Shown: positions 17,549 through 27,028, counted from the stretch's first letter. The stretch is 64,000 nucleotides of DNA from Stutzerimonas frequens (GCF_024448335.1 NZ_JAMOHM010000001.1:434001-498000); one strand, 5' to 3'. Notes: a model not told the origin generated them from the sequence alone. A program made the numbers and translations.

Positions 17549-17800
17549 TCAGTGCTTGCGGCTGGTGACCATGCCGTAGATCACCAGCAGGATGATCGCA
17601 CCGACCACGGCGCCGATAAAGCCTGCGCCCTCGCCCGCCTGGTACAGGCCGAGCGCCTGGCCGCCGTAGGTCGCCAGCAGCGAGCCGCCGATACCCAGCA
17701 GGATGGTCATGATCCAGCCCATGCTGTCGTCGCCAGGTTTCAGGAAGCGCGCGATGAGGCCGACGATCAGGCCGATGATGATGGTGCCGATGATGCCCAT
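17549..17800 (-). CDS. GlsB/YeaQ/YmgE-family membrane protein
   Basis: An 83-residue, very hydrophobic, Gly-rich protein with three membrane spans: MGIIGTIIIGLIVGLIARF, then MTILLGIGGSLLATYGGQ, then FIGAVVGAIILLVIYGM. The pattern matches transglycosylase-associated family proteins (GlsB/YeaQ), which are linked to stress responses. GAGGAG sits 9 bases before the ATG at 17800; the frame extends upstream 12 codons without a site. It lies between purK and the DUF3299 gene. Confidence 0.9.
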   Translation of the reverse strand: MGIIGTIIIGLIVGLIARFLKPGDDSMGWIMTILLGIGGSLLATYGGQALGLYQAGEGAGFIGAVVGAIILLVIYGMVTSRKH

Positions 17801-17884
17801 GGTTGTGCTCCTCAGGTCCGAAAGGTGGGTAACCAATGGACCCGAGGGGGCTACCGCCGTTCGCCGTCGCCGGACGGCCGGGCG

Positions 17885-18970
17885 TCAAGAATGCGGGATC
17901 AGCGTCTCTACTGCGGTGATCTGGCGGTCCAGCGTGGCGCGATCAGGGCAACGCAGCGTCGCATGGCCGACCTTGCGTCCGGCCTTGAAGGCCTTGCCAT
18001 AGTGATGCAGATGACAGTCCTCGATGGCGATCACCTTGTCCACCGGCGGCACTTCGCCGATGAAGTTGAGCATGGCGCTCTCGCCCAGCTTGGCGGTCGA
18101 GCCCAGCGGCAGGCCGGCGACGGCACGCAGGTGGTTCTCGAACTGGCTGCACTCGGCACCTTCGATGGTCCAGTGGCCGGAGTTGTGCACACGCGGGGCG
18201 ATTTCGTTGGCCTTCAGCCCGCCGTCGACCTCGAAGAACTCGAAAGCCAGCACGCCGACGTAGTCGAGCTGCTTGAGTACACGACCGACATAGTCCTCGG
18301 CCAGCGCCTGCAGCGGATGGTTGCTGCTGGCCACCGACAGCCGCAGGATGCCGCTCTCGTGGCTGTTGTGCACCAGCGGGTAGAAGCAGGTCTCGCCGTC
18401 CCGGCCACGCACGGCGATCAGCGAGACTTCACCGGTGAACGGTACGAAGCCCTCAAGGATGCACGGCACGCTGCCCAGTTCGGCGAACGCACCGGTGACA
18501 TCGGCCGGCTTGCGCAGCAGCTTCTGGCCCTTGCCGTCATAGCCCAGCGTGCGGGTCTTGAGCACCGCAGGCAGGCCGATGCTGGCTACCGCGGCGTCGA
18601 GATCGGCCTGGGACTGGATGTCGGCGAACTCCGGGGTGGGAATGCCGAGGTCCTTGAACATGGATTTCTCGAACCAGCGGTCGCGGGCGATGCGCAGCGA
18701 TTCGGCGCTCGGGTAGACCGGCACGAACTGCGAGAGGAAGGCCACCGTCTCGGCCGGCACGCTCTCGAACTCGAAGGTGACCAAGTCCACCTCGTCGGCC
18801 AGCCGGCGCAGGTGATCCTTGTCGTCGTAGTCGGCGCGGATGTGCTCGCCGAGGGCCTGGGCGCAGGCGTCCGGCGCCGGGTCAAGGAAGGCGAAACTCA
18901 TGCCCAGCGGAGTGCCCGCCAGGGCCAGCATGCGGCCCAGCTGGCCGCCACCGATCACACCAATTTTCAT
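17885..18970 (-). CDS. purK: 5-(carboxyamino)imidazole ribonucleotide synthase
   Basis: ATP-grasp ligase that carboxylates aminoimidazole ribonucleotide with bicarbonate in purine synthesis. The 361-residue protein begins MKIGVIGGGQLGRML, with VTFEFESVP near residue 65, the ATP-grasp KTRTLGYDGKGQ near residue 145 and the C-terminal ANEIAPRVHNSGHWTIEGAECSQFE region, all diagnostic for PurK. It is downstream of purE on the same strand (76 bases apart), so PurE and PurK form the usual two-step module. Length and start are normal. Confidence 0.96.
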   Translation of the reverse strand: MKIGVIGGGQLGRMLALAGTPLGMSFAFLDPAPDACAQALGEHIRADYDDKDHLRRLADEVDLVTFEFESVPAETVAFLSQFVPVYPSAESLRIARDRWFEKSMFKDLGIPTPEFADIQSQADLDAAVASIGLPAVLKTRTLGYDGKGQKLLRKPADVTGAFAELGSVPCILEGFVPFTGEVSLIAVRGRDGETCFYPLVHNSHESGILRLSVASSNHPLQALAEDYVGRVLKQLDYVGVLAFEFFEVDGGLKANEIAPRVHNSGHWTIEGAECSQFENHLRAVAGLPLGSTAKLGESAMLNFIGEVPPVDKVIAIEDCHLHHYGKAFKAGRKVGHATLRCPDRATLDRQITAVETLIPHS

Positions 18971-19046
18971 ATCAACGGCCCTTCACTAAGGCGGCAGATC
19001 CAGCGCGCTGTGGGCGCAGCACTGGGAAGCAAAGTTTAGTTCCGGC

Positions 19047-19535
19047 TCAACCGCGCGGGTCCGGATTATCGAGCACCGTCTGGGTCTGCTCGTCGCGGAA
19101 TTTCTTCAGCGCCTGGTGATACTCGGGGAATTCGTGGCCGAGGATGCTTGCCGAGAGCAGCGCGGCATTGATCGCACCGGCCTTGCCGATGGCCAGGGTG
19201 GCGACCGGCACGCCGGCCGGCATCTGCACGATGGACAGCAGCGAATCGACCCCGGAGAGCATCGACGACTGCACCGGCACGCCGAGCACCGGCAGGTGAG
19301 TCTTGGCGGCGCACATGCCCGGCAGGTGGGCGGCACCGCCGGCACCGGCGATGATCACGCGCAGGCCACGCGCTTCGGCCTGTTCGGCGTACTGGAAGAG
19401 CAGGTCGGGGGTGCGGTGGGCGGACACCACCGTCACTTCATGGGGAATGCCCAGCTTTTCCAGCATCTCGGCGGTGTGGCTCAGGGTGGACCAGTCGGAC
19501 TTGGAGCCCATGATCACGCCTACCAGTGCGCTCAT
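19047..19535 (-). CDS. purE: N5-CAIR mutase
   Basis: Converts N5-CAIR made by PurK to CAIR. The 162-residue class I PurE carries [10 protein letters not shown] at residues 6-15, VVSAHRTPD near 38 (catalytic His), the [12 protein letters not shown] loop and [29 protein letters not shown], all conserved. It is transcribed ahead of purK. Upstream lies a gap of about 160 bases with a possible terminator for the histidine-kinase gene. Confidence 0.97.
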   Translation of the reverse strand: MSALVGVIMGSKSDWSTLSHTAEMLEKLGIPHEVTVVSAHRTPDLLFQYAEQAEARGLRVIIAGAGGAAHLPGMCAAKTHLPVLGVPVQSSMLSGVDSLLSIVQMPAGVPVATLAIGKAGAINAALLSASILGHEFPEYHQALKKFRDEQTQTVLDNPDPRG

Positions 19536-19569
19536 CGTCGTGCCTCTCGTCGGGCGCCCGCGGGCGCGT

Positions 19570-19600
19570 CAATAACAACAAACCACGCAAAAGAGCGTGG
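19570..19600 (-). terminator. Possible terminator downstream of the histidine kinase
   Basis: On the minus strand CCACGC, loop TCTTTT, GCGTGG (19583-19600) is followed by TTTGTTGTTATTG. The stem is 6 bp. It lies about 100 bases after the kinase stop and before purE, where a terminator would separate the two transcripts. Confidence 0.5.
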
Positions 19601-19696
19601 CCTGGATGGGCGCGAACCGGCCAGAACCGCCCGCGCGCGAAAGCCGCGCAGTATAGCGCAAGGCATGACTGGCCAGTACCCCGGACGGTCGACCGG

Positions 19697-22189
19697 TTAC
19701 CGCGCTGGGTGCGGCACGAGCCGCGGCAGCTCGATCCAGAAGCGGCTGCCCACACCCGGCTCGCTGTGCAGGCCCATCTGGCCGTTCATCAGGCGGGCGA
19801 ACTCCAGACACAGCGACAGGCCGATACCGGTGCCCTGAATCATGCTGTTCTCCCGCCCGAGCCGCTGGAAAGGCTCGAACACCTGCCCCTGCTGCGCCGG
19901 GTCGATACCCAGCCCGGTGTCCTCGACCAGCAGGCGAACCAGCGTCGGGGTGGTTTCCGCGCGCAAGGCGATGCGGCCCTCGGGGATGTTGTATTTCATC
20001 GCGTTGGACAGCAGGTTGAGCACCACCTGACGCAGGCGCCGCGGCTCGGCCAGCACCTGCAGGTCCTCGTCGGGCAGCGACAGCTCGAGCTGCAGGCCCC
20101 GCTGCTGCACTTCCAGCGAAACCAGTTCGGCGCATTCGCGCATCAGGCCGCAGACATCGACGGCCTGCAATTCCAGCTGAGGCGCTTCCTGCTGCAGGCT
20201 CGACCATTCGAGAATCTCGCCCAGCAGCTGGTTGAGATGGCGGCTGGCCAGCAAGATCTCGTCGAGGTATTCGGCCGCTTCGGCCTGGCTTTCGTCATCG
20301 CAGTCCATCCGCATCAACTGGGCGAAACCGAGGATGGCGTTGAGCGGCGTGCGCAGTTCGTGGCTGATGCCCGACAGCAGCCGGCCCTTGGCTTCGCTCG
20401 CGGCCTGGGCCTGCACGGTGGCGGCGCGCAGCTCCTCCTCGACCCGCTTGAGCGCATCGATGTCGACGTGGGTACCGGCCAGCACCCGCGGCGCACCAGT
20501 ATCCGGGTCGTGCTCGAGAACCCGCCCGCGGCTGAGCAGCCAGTGGTATTCGCCAAGCGCGTCGACGAAGCGGTACTTGGCCTCGTAGCGCGATTGCAGC
20601 CCCAGCTTGATGCGCTCGATCTGGGCCAGCGCCTGCTGCAGGTCGTCAGGATGGATACGCTGGCGGAACTGGCTGTCCGACAGCTGCGCGGCCGGCAGCC
20701 CGAAGCGCGCCACCAGGTTGCCGCGCACGCGCAGCGATTGGTTGACCATGTCGTATTCCCAGAGGCTCTCGGTGGCGCTTTCCAGCACCAGCTCCAGGCG
20801 TCGCTGGGTGTCGCCGCGTTGAACCTCGCTGGTTGCCAGGCGGGTGCCGAGTTCCAGCGTCTGGCGCGACATATCGTCAAGTTCGCGGATATCGGCGTGC
20901 ACCGCAGCCGGTCGCCAGCGGCCGCGGCCGATCTCCTTCATCATCTGCGAGATACCGGCGATGGGATCGCGCAATGCCTGGCTGAGCTGGCGCGCGCGCA
21001 GCCACATCACCGCGTAGAAGCCGATGTAGAACAGCAGCAGCCCGGCGATCAGCAGATAGCCGATCTGCCGGTAGCGGCTGGCCAGGGCATTGGTCTGGCG
21101 AAACACCGCGGCCTCGTCCACCACCGTCAGCAGGTGCCAGCCGGTCTGCGCCACGGTAGTCCAGGCCACCAGCTGCGGCCTGCCGCCGAGCATCACCTGC
21201 TGTACGCCACGGTCGGAGCCCGATATCGCCGCAGCCAGCTCGGCGGTTTCGCGGCGGCGATCGAGGCGGAAGTCCTCGGGCTTGAACATCTCGCTGCGGA
21301 TCGCATCCAGGTACGAGTGCTCGGTCAGCTCGGCCAGGCCGAAATCCTCTTCGCCGGGCTCCGGCAGCGCCATGATCGACAGGTCGTCGCTGACCAGCAT
21401 GGCGTAGCCGCCCCAGGGCACCTGCAACTGGCCGATCTGTTCGAGGATGCCGCTGACGGTGATGTCGATGCCGACCACACCTTCGAGGAAATCATCGCGA
21501 TAGACCGGCGCGATCGCCGACATCATCCAGCCATGCCCGGCCGGATCGAGGTAGACGTCGGTCCAGACCACGCCGCGCCCCGGGTTGTGCTCGGCGTCGG
21601 CGAGGTAATAGAAGTTGTACTGGGGGATGTCCATATCCGCCGGGTACTGGTCGAGGGTGAAGAACCACGGATAGATGTGGTTGAAGCTGTCCCAGCTGTT
21701 GAAGTAGAGGCTGGCGACCAGCGGATTGCGCGCCTCGATCTCCTTCATCAGCGGCTCCAGCTGCCGCAAGCGCGCGATCTTCTCCAGGTCGTGGCGCTCG
21801 GCCGGCGTGGCGTTGGAGTAGAAGACCGCGGCGCCACCGTTGTTCTCAGGACTGTAGCGCACCCCGTCGCCACTCAGCGCCAGCTCCGGCGGCGCGACCG
21901 GCGCGTCACCCAGCAGGGCCTGTGCGGTGAGGTTGCGATAAAGCTCGGTGAGCGAGGCGACCTGTTCCAGCTGCTCGCTGATCAGCCGCGACTCGAGGCT
22001 GGCCGACGCCTGCAGATCGTTCAGTGCAGTCTCGCGCAGGTGCTCGATCTGGGCGTCGCGGATCGCGCTGTTGGTCAGCAGGTAGATGGCGATCAGCCCC
22101 GCCTCCACCAGCACCAGTGGAATCAGCGCACTGCGAACGAAAGCCCGCCAGATCCATTGACGCAGGCCGATTGTTTTTGGGGTGGGCAC
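19697..22189 (-). CDS. Orphan sensor histidine kinase (dCache-PAS-HisKA-HATPase)
   Basis: An 830-residue membrane sensor kinase. TM1 is near residues 19-40, followed by a large periplasmic dCache-type region with WTDVYLDPAGHGWMMS and APVYRDDFLEGVVGIDI. TM2 (LLIAGLLLFYIGFYAVMWL) lies near 370, then a PAS fold (LVLESATESLWEYDM), HisKA with ISHELRTPLN (His near residue 609), N-box LRQVVLNLLSNAMKYN, and G-boxes DTGLGI and GTGIGLSL. It ends at SRFWIELPR with no receiver or HPt domain, and no response regulator is adjacent. A GTG at 22189 with GGAG upstream is preferred over a longer frame. It is 110 bases downstream of quiC on the same strand, so co-transcription and an aromatic ligand are possible but unproven. 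Confidence 0.85.
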   Translation of the reverse strand: MPTPKTIGLRQWIWRAFVRSALIPLVLVEAGLIAIYLLTNSAIRDAQIEHLRETALNDLQASASLESRLISEQLEQVASLTELYRNLTAQALLGDAPVAPPELALSGDGVRYSPENNGGAAVFYSNATPAERHDLEKIARLRQLEPLMKEIEARNPLVASLYFNSWDSFNHIYPWFFTLDQYPADMDIPQYNFYYLADAEHNPGRGVVWTDVYLDPAGHGWMMSAIAPVYRDDFLEGVVGIDITVSGILEQIGQLQVPWGGYAMLVSDDLSIMALPEPGEEDFGLAELTEHSYLDAIRSEMFKPEDFRLDRRRETAELAAAISGSDRGVQQVMLGGRPQLVAWTTVAQTGWHLLTVVDEAAVFRQTNALASRYRQIGYLLIAGLLLFYIGFYAVMWLRARQLSQALRDPIAGISQMMKEIGRGRWRPAAVHADIRELDDMSRQTLELGTRLATSEVQRGDTQRRLELVLESATESLWEYDMVNQSLRVRGNLVARFGLPAAQLSDSQFRQRIHPDDLQQALAQIERIKLGLQSRYEAKYRFVDALGEYHWLLSRGRVLEHDPDTGAPRVLAGTHVDIDALKRVEEELRAATVQAQAASEAKGRLLSGISHELRTPLNAILGFAQLMRMDCDDESQAEAAEYLDEILLASRHLNQLLGEILEWSSLQQEAPQLELQAVDVCGLMRECAELVSLEVQQRGLQLELSLPDEDLQVLAEPRRLRQVVLNLLSNAMKYNIPEGRIALRAETTPTLVRLLVEDTGLGIDPAQQGQVFEPFQRLGRENSMIQGTGIGLSLCLEFARLMNGQMGLHSEPGVGSRFWIELPRLVPHPAR

Positions 22190-22299
22190 GACAGGGCTCC
22201 AGCGGCCGCACGAAACAGGCAATCCGCAAGGGGGCGGGCCGCTCGCGATCATAGCATCGCTGCCGCAGCCACGAGCTAGGGCCTTTGGCTAATGAACCA

Positions 22300-24225
22300 T
22301 CAGCCGGCGCTGGCCATGACACGCGTGGCCGGGGCAGCGCGGCGGCATTGCTTGGCCATGGCGGCCAGGCGTACCGCCACGTTAGCCGTTCCGTAACCGG
22401 CGTAGTCGTTGCAGCGCTGCAGGATCTCGAAGAAGAAACGCCCCTCGAACGGCTCGGTGTAGACGTGGAACAGTTCGCCGCCGTCGGCATCGCGGTCGTA
22501 CAGCACGTTGTAGCGGGCGAGCTCGGCGAGCAAAACGTCGTCGAAATCGAAGCGCGCGGCCAGATCATCGTAGTAATTGCGCGGAATCTTCAGCAGCGGC
22601 ACTCCCGCCGCCTGCGCCCGTGCGACCTCGGCGAAGATGTCTTCACAGGCGAATGCCACATGGTGCACGCCGGCGCCGCGGTAGCTGGACAGCGTTTGAC
22701 CGATCACGGTGTGGCGGTCCTGCGAGGTGTTCAGCGGCAGCCGCACCTGCCCGCAGGGACTGCGCATGGCGCGGCACTTCATCAGGCCGTAGGGATCGGG
22801 CAGGAGCAGCTCGTCGTCGGCCTCGAAGTCGAACAGACTGCGGTAGAACAGCACCCAGCTGGCCAAACTCTCGGCCGGCAGTGCGGTGGCCATGTGATCG
22901 ATGCGCTGCAGGCCAGTGCCTGCTGACGCGACGGCGTGCAGGCGGAAGTCGATGTCGTAGTTGCTCTGCCCCGGCGCGCCGGACTCGAGCAGATAGATCA
23001 GGCTGCCGTCCGGCGCACGCACGGCCGGAATCTGCCGCTCGTTCGGCCCGATCAGCCCGCGGTAGGGCTGCCCGCCGAAGGCGCAGGCGCGCGCCAGGGC
23101 CGAGGCCTCATCGTCGATCTTCAATGCCATGGCACAGACCGATGGCCCGTGCGCCTCGAAATAGTTGTGTGCGAACGAGTACGGCTCAGCATTGAGCACG
23201 ATGTTTATCTCACCCTGGCGATACAGCTGCACCGCCTTGGAGCGATGCTGGCCGACGTGGGCGAAGCCCAGCCGCTGCAACCAATCGCCCAGCCGCGCCG
23301 CGTGCGGCTCGTCGACCGCGAATTCGAGAAAGTCGATGCCCTCGTAGCGCGGCGCCGGCGGCGGTGTGAACAGTGCCTGGGCAGTCGGCGCGGGCCTGGC
23401 GGCAGCGTTCAAGCGCTGGCCGGTCAGTTCCTCCAGGTGCAGCAGGGCGCGCAGGCCATCGGCAGCCACACCACGCGGCGGCGCGGCTCGAAAGCCATCG
23501 TTGAACACTTCCAGCGACAGGGGACCGCCGTAGCCGGCCTGCAGCACGGGCGCAAGGAAACCCGCCAGATCGAATTCGCCCTGGCCGGGGAAACAGCGGA
23601 AATGCCGGCTCCACTCCAGCACATCCATGCTCAGCAGCGGCGCATCGGCCAGTTGCACGAAAAAGATTCGTTCACCCGGAATCTCGACGATTGCGTTGGG
23701 ATCGTCGCGCAGGGCGAGGGTGTGGAAGCTGTCGAGGATGACGCCCAGCGCCGGATGGTCGACCTGCTGCACCAGCGTCCAGACATCGCGCCAGGTCTTC
23801 ACGTGACGGCCCCAGGCCAGGGCCTCGTAACCGACCCGCAGGCCACGCGCACCGGCGCGCTCGGCGATGAGGGCGAGATCGCCGAGCAAGGTCTCGCGGT
23901 CGCCCAACGCATCGGCCTGCACATTGCTGCACAGCAGCATCAGCTCGGCGCCGAGTTCCTGCATCAGGTCGAACTTGCGCTCGGCGCGATCGAGGTTGCG
24001 CTGCAGACGCTCGCGCGGACAGCCCTCGAAGTCGCGAAACGGCTGGAACAGGGTGATCTCGAGCCCCAGGTCCTCGCAGCGTCGACGAATGTCCTGCGGG
24101 CTGCCGGAGTGATAGAGCAGGTCATTCTCGAACAGCTCGATGCCGTCGAAGCCGGCGGCGGCCACGGCTTCCAGTTTCTCCGGCAAGGTACCGCTCAGGG
24201 ACACGGTGGCGATCGAGCGTTTCAT
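22300..24225 (-). CDS. quiC: 3-dehydroshikimate dehydratase fused to HPPD-like VOC domains
   Basis: Converts 3-dehydroshikimate to protocatechuate (3,4-dihydroxybenzoate). The 641-residue protein has an N-terminal xylose-isomerase-like TIM barrel (KRSIATVSLSGTLPEKLEA to about residue 275, with GFDGIELFEND, GVILDSFHTLALRDDP and LSLEVFNDG providing the metal ligands) and two vicinal-oxygen-chelate domains from about 300 resembling hydroxyphenylpyruvate dioxygenase, including GVHHVAFACEDIF and FFEILQR. This is the QuiC1 architecture of pseudomonads. The ATG at 24225 follows AGGAG. It is 67 bases downstream of an adenylation-carrier-thioesterase gene, so the product may feed activation rather than, or in addition to, ring cleavage; no pca genes are in the window. 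Confidence 0.9.
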   Translation of the reverse strand: MKRSIATVSLSGTLPEKLEAVAAAGFDGIELFENDLLYHSGSPQDIRRRCEDLGLEITLFQPFRDFEGCPRERLQRNLDRAERKFDLMQELGAELMLLCSNVQADALGDRETLLGDLALIAERAGARGLRVGYEALAWGRHVKTWRDVWTLVQQVDHPALGVILDSFHTLALRDDPNAIVEIPGERIFFVQLADAPLLSMDVLEWSRHFRCFPGQGEFDLAGFLAPVLQAGYGGPLSLEVFNDGFRAAPPRGVAADGLRALLHLEELTGQRLNAAARPAPTAQALFTPPPAPRYEGIDFLEFAVDEPHAARLGDWLQRLGFAHVGQHRSKAVQLYRQGEINIVLNAEPYSFAHNYFEAHGPSVCAMALKIDDEASALARACAFGGQPYRGLIGPNERQIPAVRAPDGSLIYLLESGAPGQSNYDIDFRLHAVASAGTGLQRIDHMATALPAESLASWVLFYRSLFDFEADDELLLPDPYGLMKCRAMRSPCGQVRLPLNTSQDRHTVIGQTLSSYRGAGVHHVAFACEDIFAEVARAQAAGVPLLKIPRNYYDDLAARFDFDDVLLAELARYNVLYDRDADGGELFHVYTEPFEGRFFFEILQRCNDYAGYGTANVAVRLAAMAKQCRRAAPATRVMASAG

Positions 24226-24292
24226 GCGGTTACTCCTGTTACCGAGGGACGCGGGAAGCTGTGCGGCAGCAGCGGGTTCGACACGTACATGA

Positions 24293-27028
24293 TCAGGGCA
24301 CCAGGCCATCGCGCTCACCCGGCTCGGTCAGCGGCAACATCAAGCCACTCTGACCAGGCATCGCCGCAGCCGAATCCTCCAGCAGCGCGCGCAGTGGCGT
24401 GGCGATGGAGGCGGTGTAGTCCTTGACGCAGCGGTGATGGCCGCCGAGTACGTCGTAACTCTCGAAGCTGGTGCCCATGTCGCGCCAAGCCCGGCTGGTG
24501 TAGTCGGCCGAGAAGTACACCACCGGCGCGTCGATGCGTTCGGGCAGGTAACGCGCCATCACCAGCGAGTAGCGCAGAAAGCGCACCCGCACCTCGCGAT
24601 CACGCGCCGTGGGTGGCGTCGGCACATGGCCGGCCAGGCGCTGGCGCACCATGCGCACGCTGCGCCGCGAGACTTTCCAGACCAGGTTGGCGATGCGCTT
24701 GGGATAGGGCCACTTGCTGGTCTCCCCGAAGCGACTGAGGGCCTCGTAGGCGCGGGCCAGGTGCATGTCCGGCAGCACGCGGTCGAGGCTGCGCAGAATG
24801 GCGCGCGACCAAGGCCGAACATTGGCGGTGGGCGGATCGATCAGCGCCACGATCTCCACCTCATGGCCTGCCTCGATCAGCAGGCGTGCGGCCTCGAAGG
24901 CCACCAGTGCGCCATTGCAGTAGCCGCCTATGCGATACGGCCCCTGCGCCTGACGCTCGAGGATCAGCGGCAGGCGCTCACGCGCCATCTGCTGCACCGA
25001 CGCCGGTATCGGCTCGTTGGCCATGCCATGGGGGGCGATGGCGGTCAGCGGCTGCTGCGGGCCGAGCAGCCGAGCCAGGCGCCGGATGTAGTAGCCACCG
25101 TGGGCGAAATCACCGTGGAACCAGAACAGCGCCGTGCGCCCCGGCTGGGCGTTGAAATCGATGACCGGAATGACGTGGTTGGCAAGGTTTTCCAGACGCG
25201 CCGCCAGCTCGCGGGCGGTTTCGGCCTCGATCAGCAGTGATTCGGGAATCACCCGGCCGAGCATCTGCTCCAGCTCGGTGAGCATTTCGGTAGCCAGCAG
25301 CGAATCACCGCCGCTGTCGAGAAAGTTGTCCTCCGGGCCGACCGCCTCGGTCTTCAGCAGGCGCCGCCAGATGGCCAGCACGTCCTGCTCCAGCTGCGAA
25401 GCCGCGACCGCGCCGGTCGACAGGCGGGCACGCTCGTTGCGCTGCTGGACGTAGGCGTCAGCCAGGCGATGGCGCAGCACCTTGCCGGTCAACCCGCGCG
25501 GCAAGGCCTCGATGATCTGCACACGGCGTGGCACCTTGAAGTAGACCAGCTCGTCACGCAGGAAACGCTGCAGCTCGACACCCGTCACCTCCATTGCCGG
25601 ACGCAGTACCACGGCCGCGGCGACGTCCTGGCCGAGGCGCTGATGGGGTACGCCGAACGCCGCGGCTTCCGCCACGGCCGGGTGGCGCAGCAGCGCGGCA
25701 TCGACTTCCGAGAGGCTGACCTTTTCGCCACCGCGGTTGATCACCTCGCGCAGACGCCCGTGCAGGCGCAGGAAGCCTTCTTCATCGAGGCTGCCGATGT
25801 CGCCGGTGTGGAACCAGCCGTCGCGCAGCACCTCGCGGTTGAGCGCCTCGTCGCCGAGGTAGCCGGGCATCACCGTAACGCCACGCACGCGGATCTCGCC
25901 GCGCTCGCCAGGGGCGACCGACTGGCCGTCTTCGCCGACGATGCTCAGGGTCTCCGGCCAGGGCCGCCCGACCGTGCCGGCCTTGCGCACGTCCGGGGTG
26001 TTGGCGGCGATCTGCGCGGCCTCGCTGGAGCCGTAGTGCTCCAGCAGCGGGAGGCCCAGGATGCGCTCGAAGCTGTCGATGATCTCCTGCCCCAGCGGCG
26101 CGCCGCCGGATGAGGCGAAGCGCAGCCGTTGTGTGCTCAGCCCTTCGGGGTGCGCCCGGGCTGCCTCGAGAATCGCCAGGTGCAGTGCCGGACCGGCGGA
26201 ATACCAGCTGGGGCGCAGACTTGCGAACCACTCGTGCAGGTCCACCACCGCCGGGCTGAGCGGAAAGGCGACGCTGCCGCCGGTGAGCAGCGGCGTGAGG
26301 ATCGTGACCTTCAATCCGTGGGAGTAATAGGGCGCCGACACGCACAGGCAACGATCGCCGGCATCCAGGCCGAACCAGCGCTGCCACTTGCGTGCAGCGG
26401 TCAGCATGTTGCGATGGGTAAAGGGAATCAGCTTGGGCAGCGCCGTGGTGCCGGAGCTGCGCAGGATGAACGCCGGGGCATCTGGCTCAGGCAGCTCGTC
26501 CGGCGCCGGCTGCGCCGCAACCGGCATCGCAAGGCGCAGTGCCGGGCTGCCATCTTCCGCCGCTTCGGCACTGATCAGCAAGAGTCCGTGGCGCTCGGCG
26601 GCCGCGCGGCCCTGCTGGTCGCCATCGCTGCCGATCAGCAGGGCATCGAGCGGCAGCTGCTGGAGAAACTGGTCCAGCTCGGCCGGTCCGAGACGCGGAT
26701 CGAGCGGTACGGCAACCGCGGAACAGGCGATGGCAATGATCGCGACCGCCGCCTGCGGCGCTTCCGGCAGCAATACACCGATCCGCGCGTCGCGGCCGAA
26801 ACCGGCCAGGCGCAACTGGCGTTGGGTCCGCTCGATCATCTGCTGCAGGCCGCGATGGTCCAGCGGTGCGAAGCGGGTCGAAAGCACCGCCGCTCGATCG
26901 GGGGAGGCTTGCGCGATGCGGGTCAGCGCGGCATGCAGCGTGACGGGCGCGATGCTGGCGGTCGCCGGGGCGGGCATAACGAAGTCCGCCTCCGTAGCGG
27001 GGACGGTGGCGTCGGAGTCGTGGTTCAC
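24293..27028 (-). CDS. Adenylation-carrier-thioesterase protein (single-module NRPS-like)
   Basis: 911 residues in the order A-T-TE without a condensation domain. Adenylation motifs: SSGTTALPK (191-199), EHYGSSEA (330-337), GWFHTGDIG (404-412), GRLREVINRGGEKVSLSEVD (424-443), catalytic Lys in GLTGKVLRH (K516). Carrier: DSGGDSLL with the phosphopantetheine Ser at 576. Thioesterase: GGYCNGA puts a Cys (704) at the nucleophile position; candidate Asp 731 and His 864. The region after motif A3 (SAPYYSHGLKV) lacks the Asp that binds an amino-acid alpha-amine and resembles acyl/aryl-acid ligases. It is upstream of quiC, so protocatechuate is a plausible substrate (inference). GTG start at 27028. 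No phosphopantetheinyl transferase or exporter is nearby. Confidence 0.85.
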   Translation of the reverse strand: MNHDSDATVPATEADFVMPAPATASIAPVTLHAALTRIAQASPDRAAVLSTRFAPLDHRGLQQMIERTQRQLRLAGFGRDARIGVLLPEAPQAAVAIIAIACSAVAVPLDPRLGPAELDQFLQQLPLDALLIGSDGDQQGRAAAERHGLLLISAEAAEDGSPALRLAMPVAAQPAPDELPEPDAPAFILRSSGTTALPKLIPFTHRNMLTAARKWQRWFGLDAGDRCLCVSAPYYSHGLKVTILTPLLTGGSVAFPLSPAVVDLHEWFASLRPSWYSAGPALHLAILEAARAHPEGLSTQRLRFASSGGAPLGQEIIDSFERILGLPLLEHYGSSEAAQIAANTPDVRKAGTVGRPWPETLSIVGEDGQSVAPGERGEIRVRGVTVMPGYLGDEALNREVLRDGWFHTGDIGSLDEEGFLRLHGRLREVINRGGEKVSLSEVDAALLRHPAVAEAAAFGVPHQRLGQDVAAAVVLRPAMEVTGVELQRFLRDELVYFKVPRRVQIIEALPRGLTGKVLRHRLADAYVQQRNERARLSTGAVAASQLEQDVLAIWRRLLKTEAVGPEDNFLDSGGDSLLATEMLTELEQMLGRVIPESLLIEAETARELAARLENLANHVIPVIDFNAQPGRTALFWFHGDFAHGGYYIRRLARLLGPQQPLTAIAPHGMANEPIPASVQQMARERLPLILERQAQGPYRIGGYCNGALVAFEAARLLIEAGHEVEIVALIDPPTANVRPWSRAILRSLDRVLPDMHLARAYEALSRFGETSKWPYPKRIANLVWKVSRRSVRMVRQRLAGHVPTPPTARDREVRVRFLRYSLVMARYLPERIDAPVVYFSADYTSRAWRDMGTSFESYDVLGGHHRCVKDYTASIATPLRALLEDSAAAMPGQSGLMLPLTEPGERDGLVP

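Noticed and set aside
16959..17888. DUF3299 protein extended upstream to 309 residues
   Set aside because: The added part is an out-of-frame reading of the GlsB gene; the signal peptide at 17495 sets the start.
17507..19039. Long plus-strand open frame across GlsB and purK
   Set aside because: Antisense to purK, low-complexity composition, no ribosome site.
19526..22279. A 917-codon open frame on the plus strand
   Set aside because: It is exactly antisense to the histidine kinase, His/Gln/Arg-rich and without recognisable domains; the minus-strand kinase has all its motifs. High GC makes such long shadows common.
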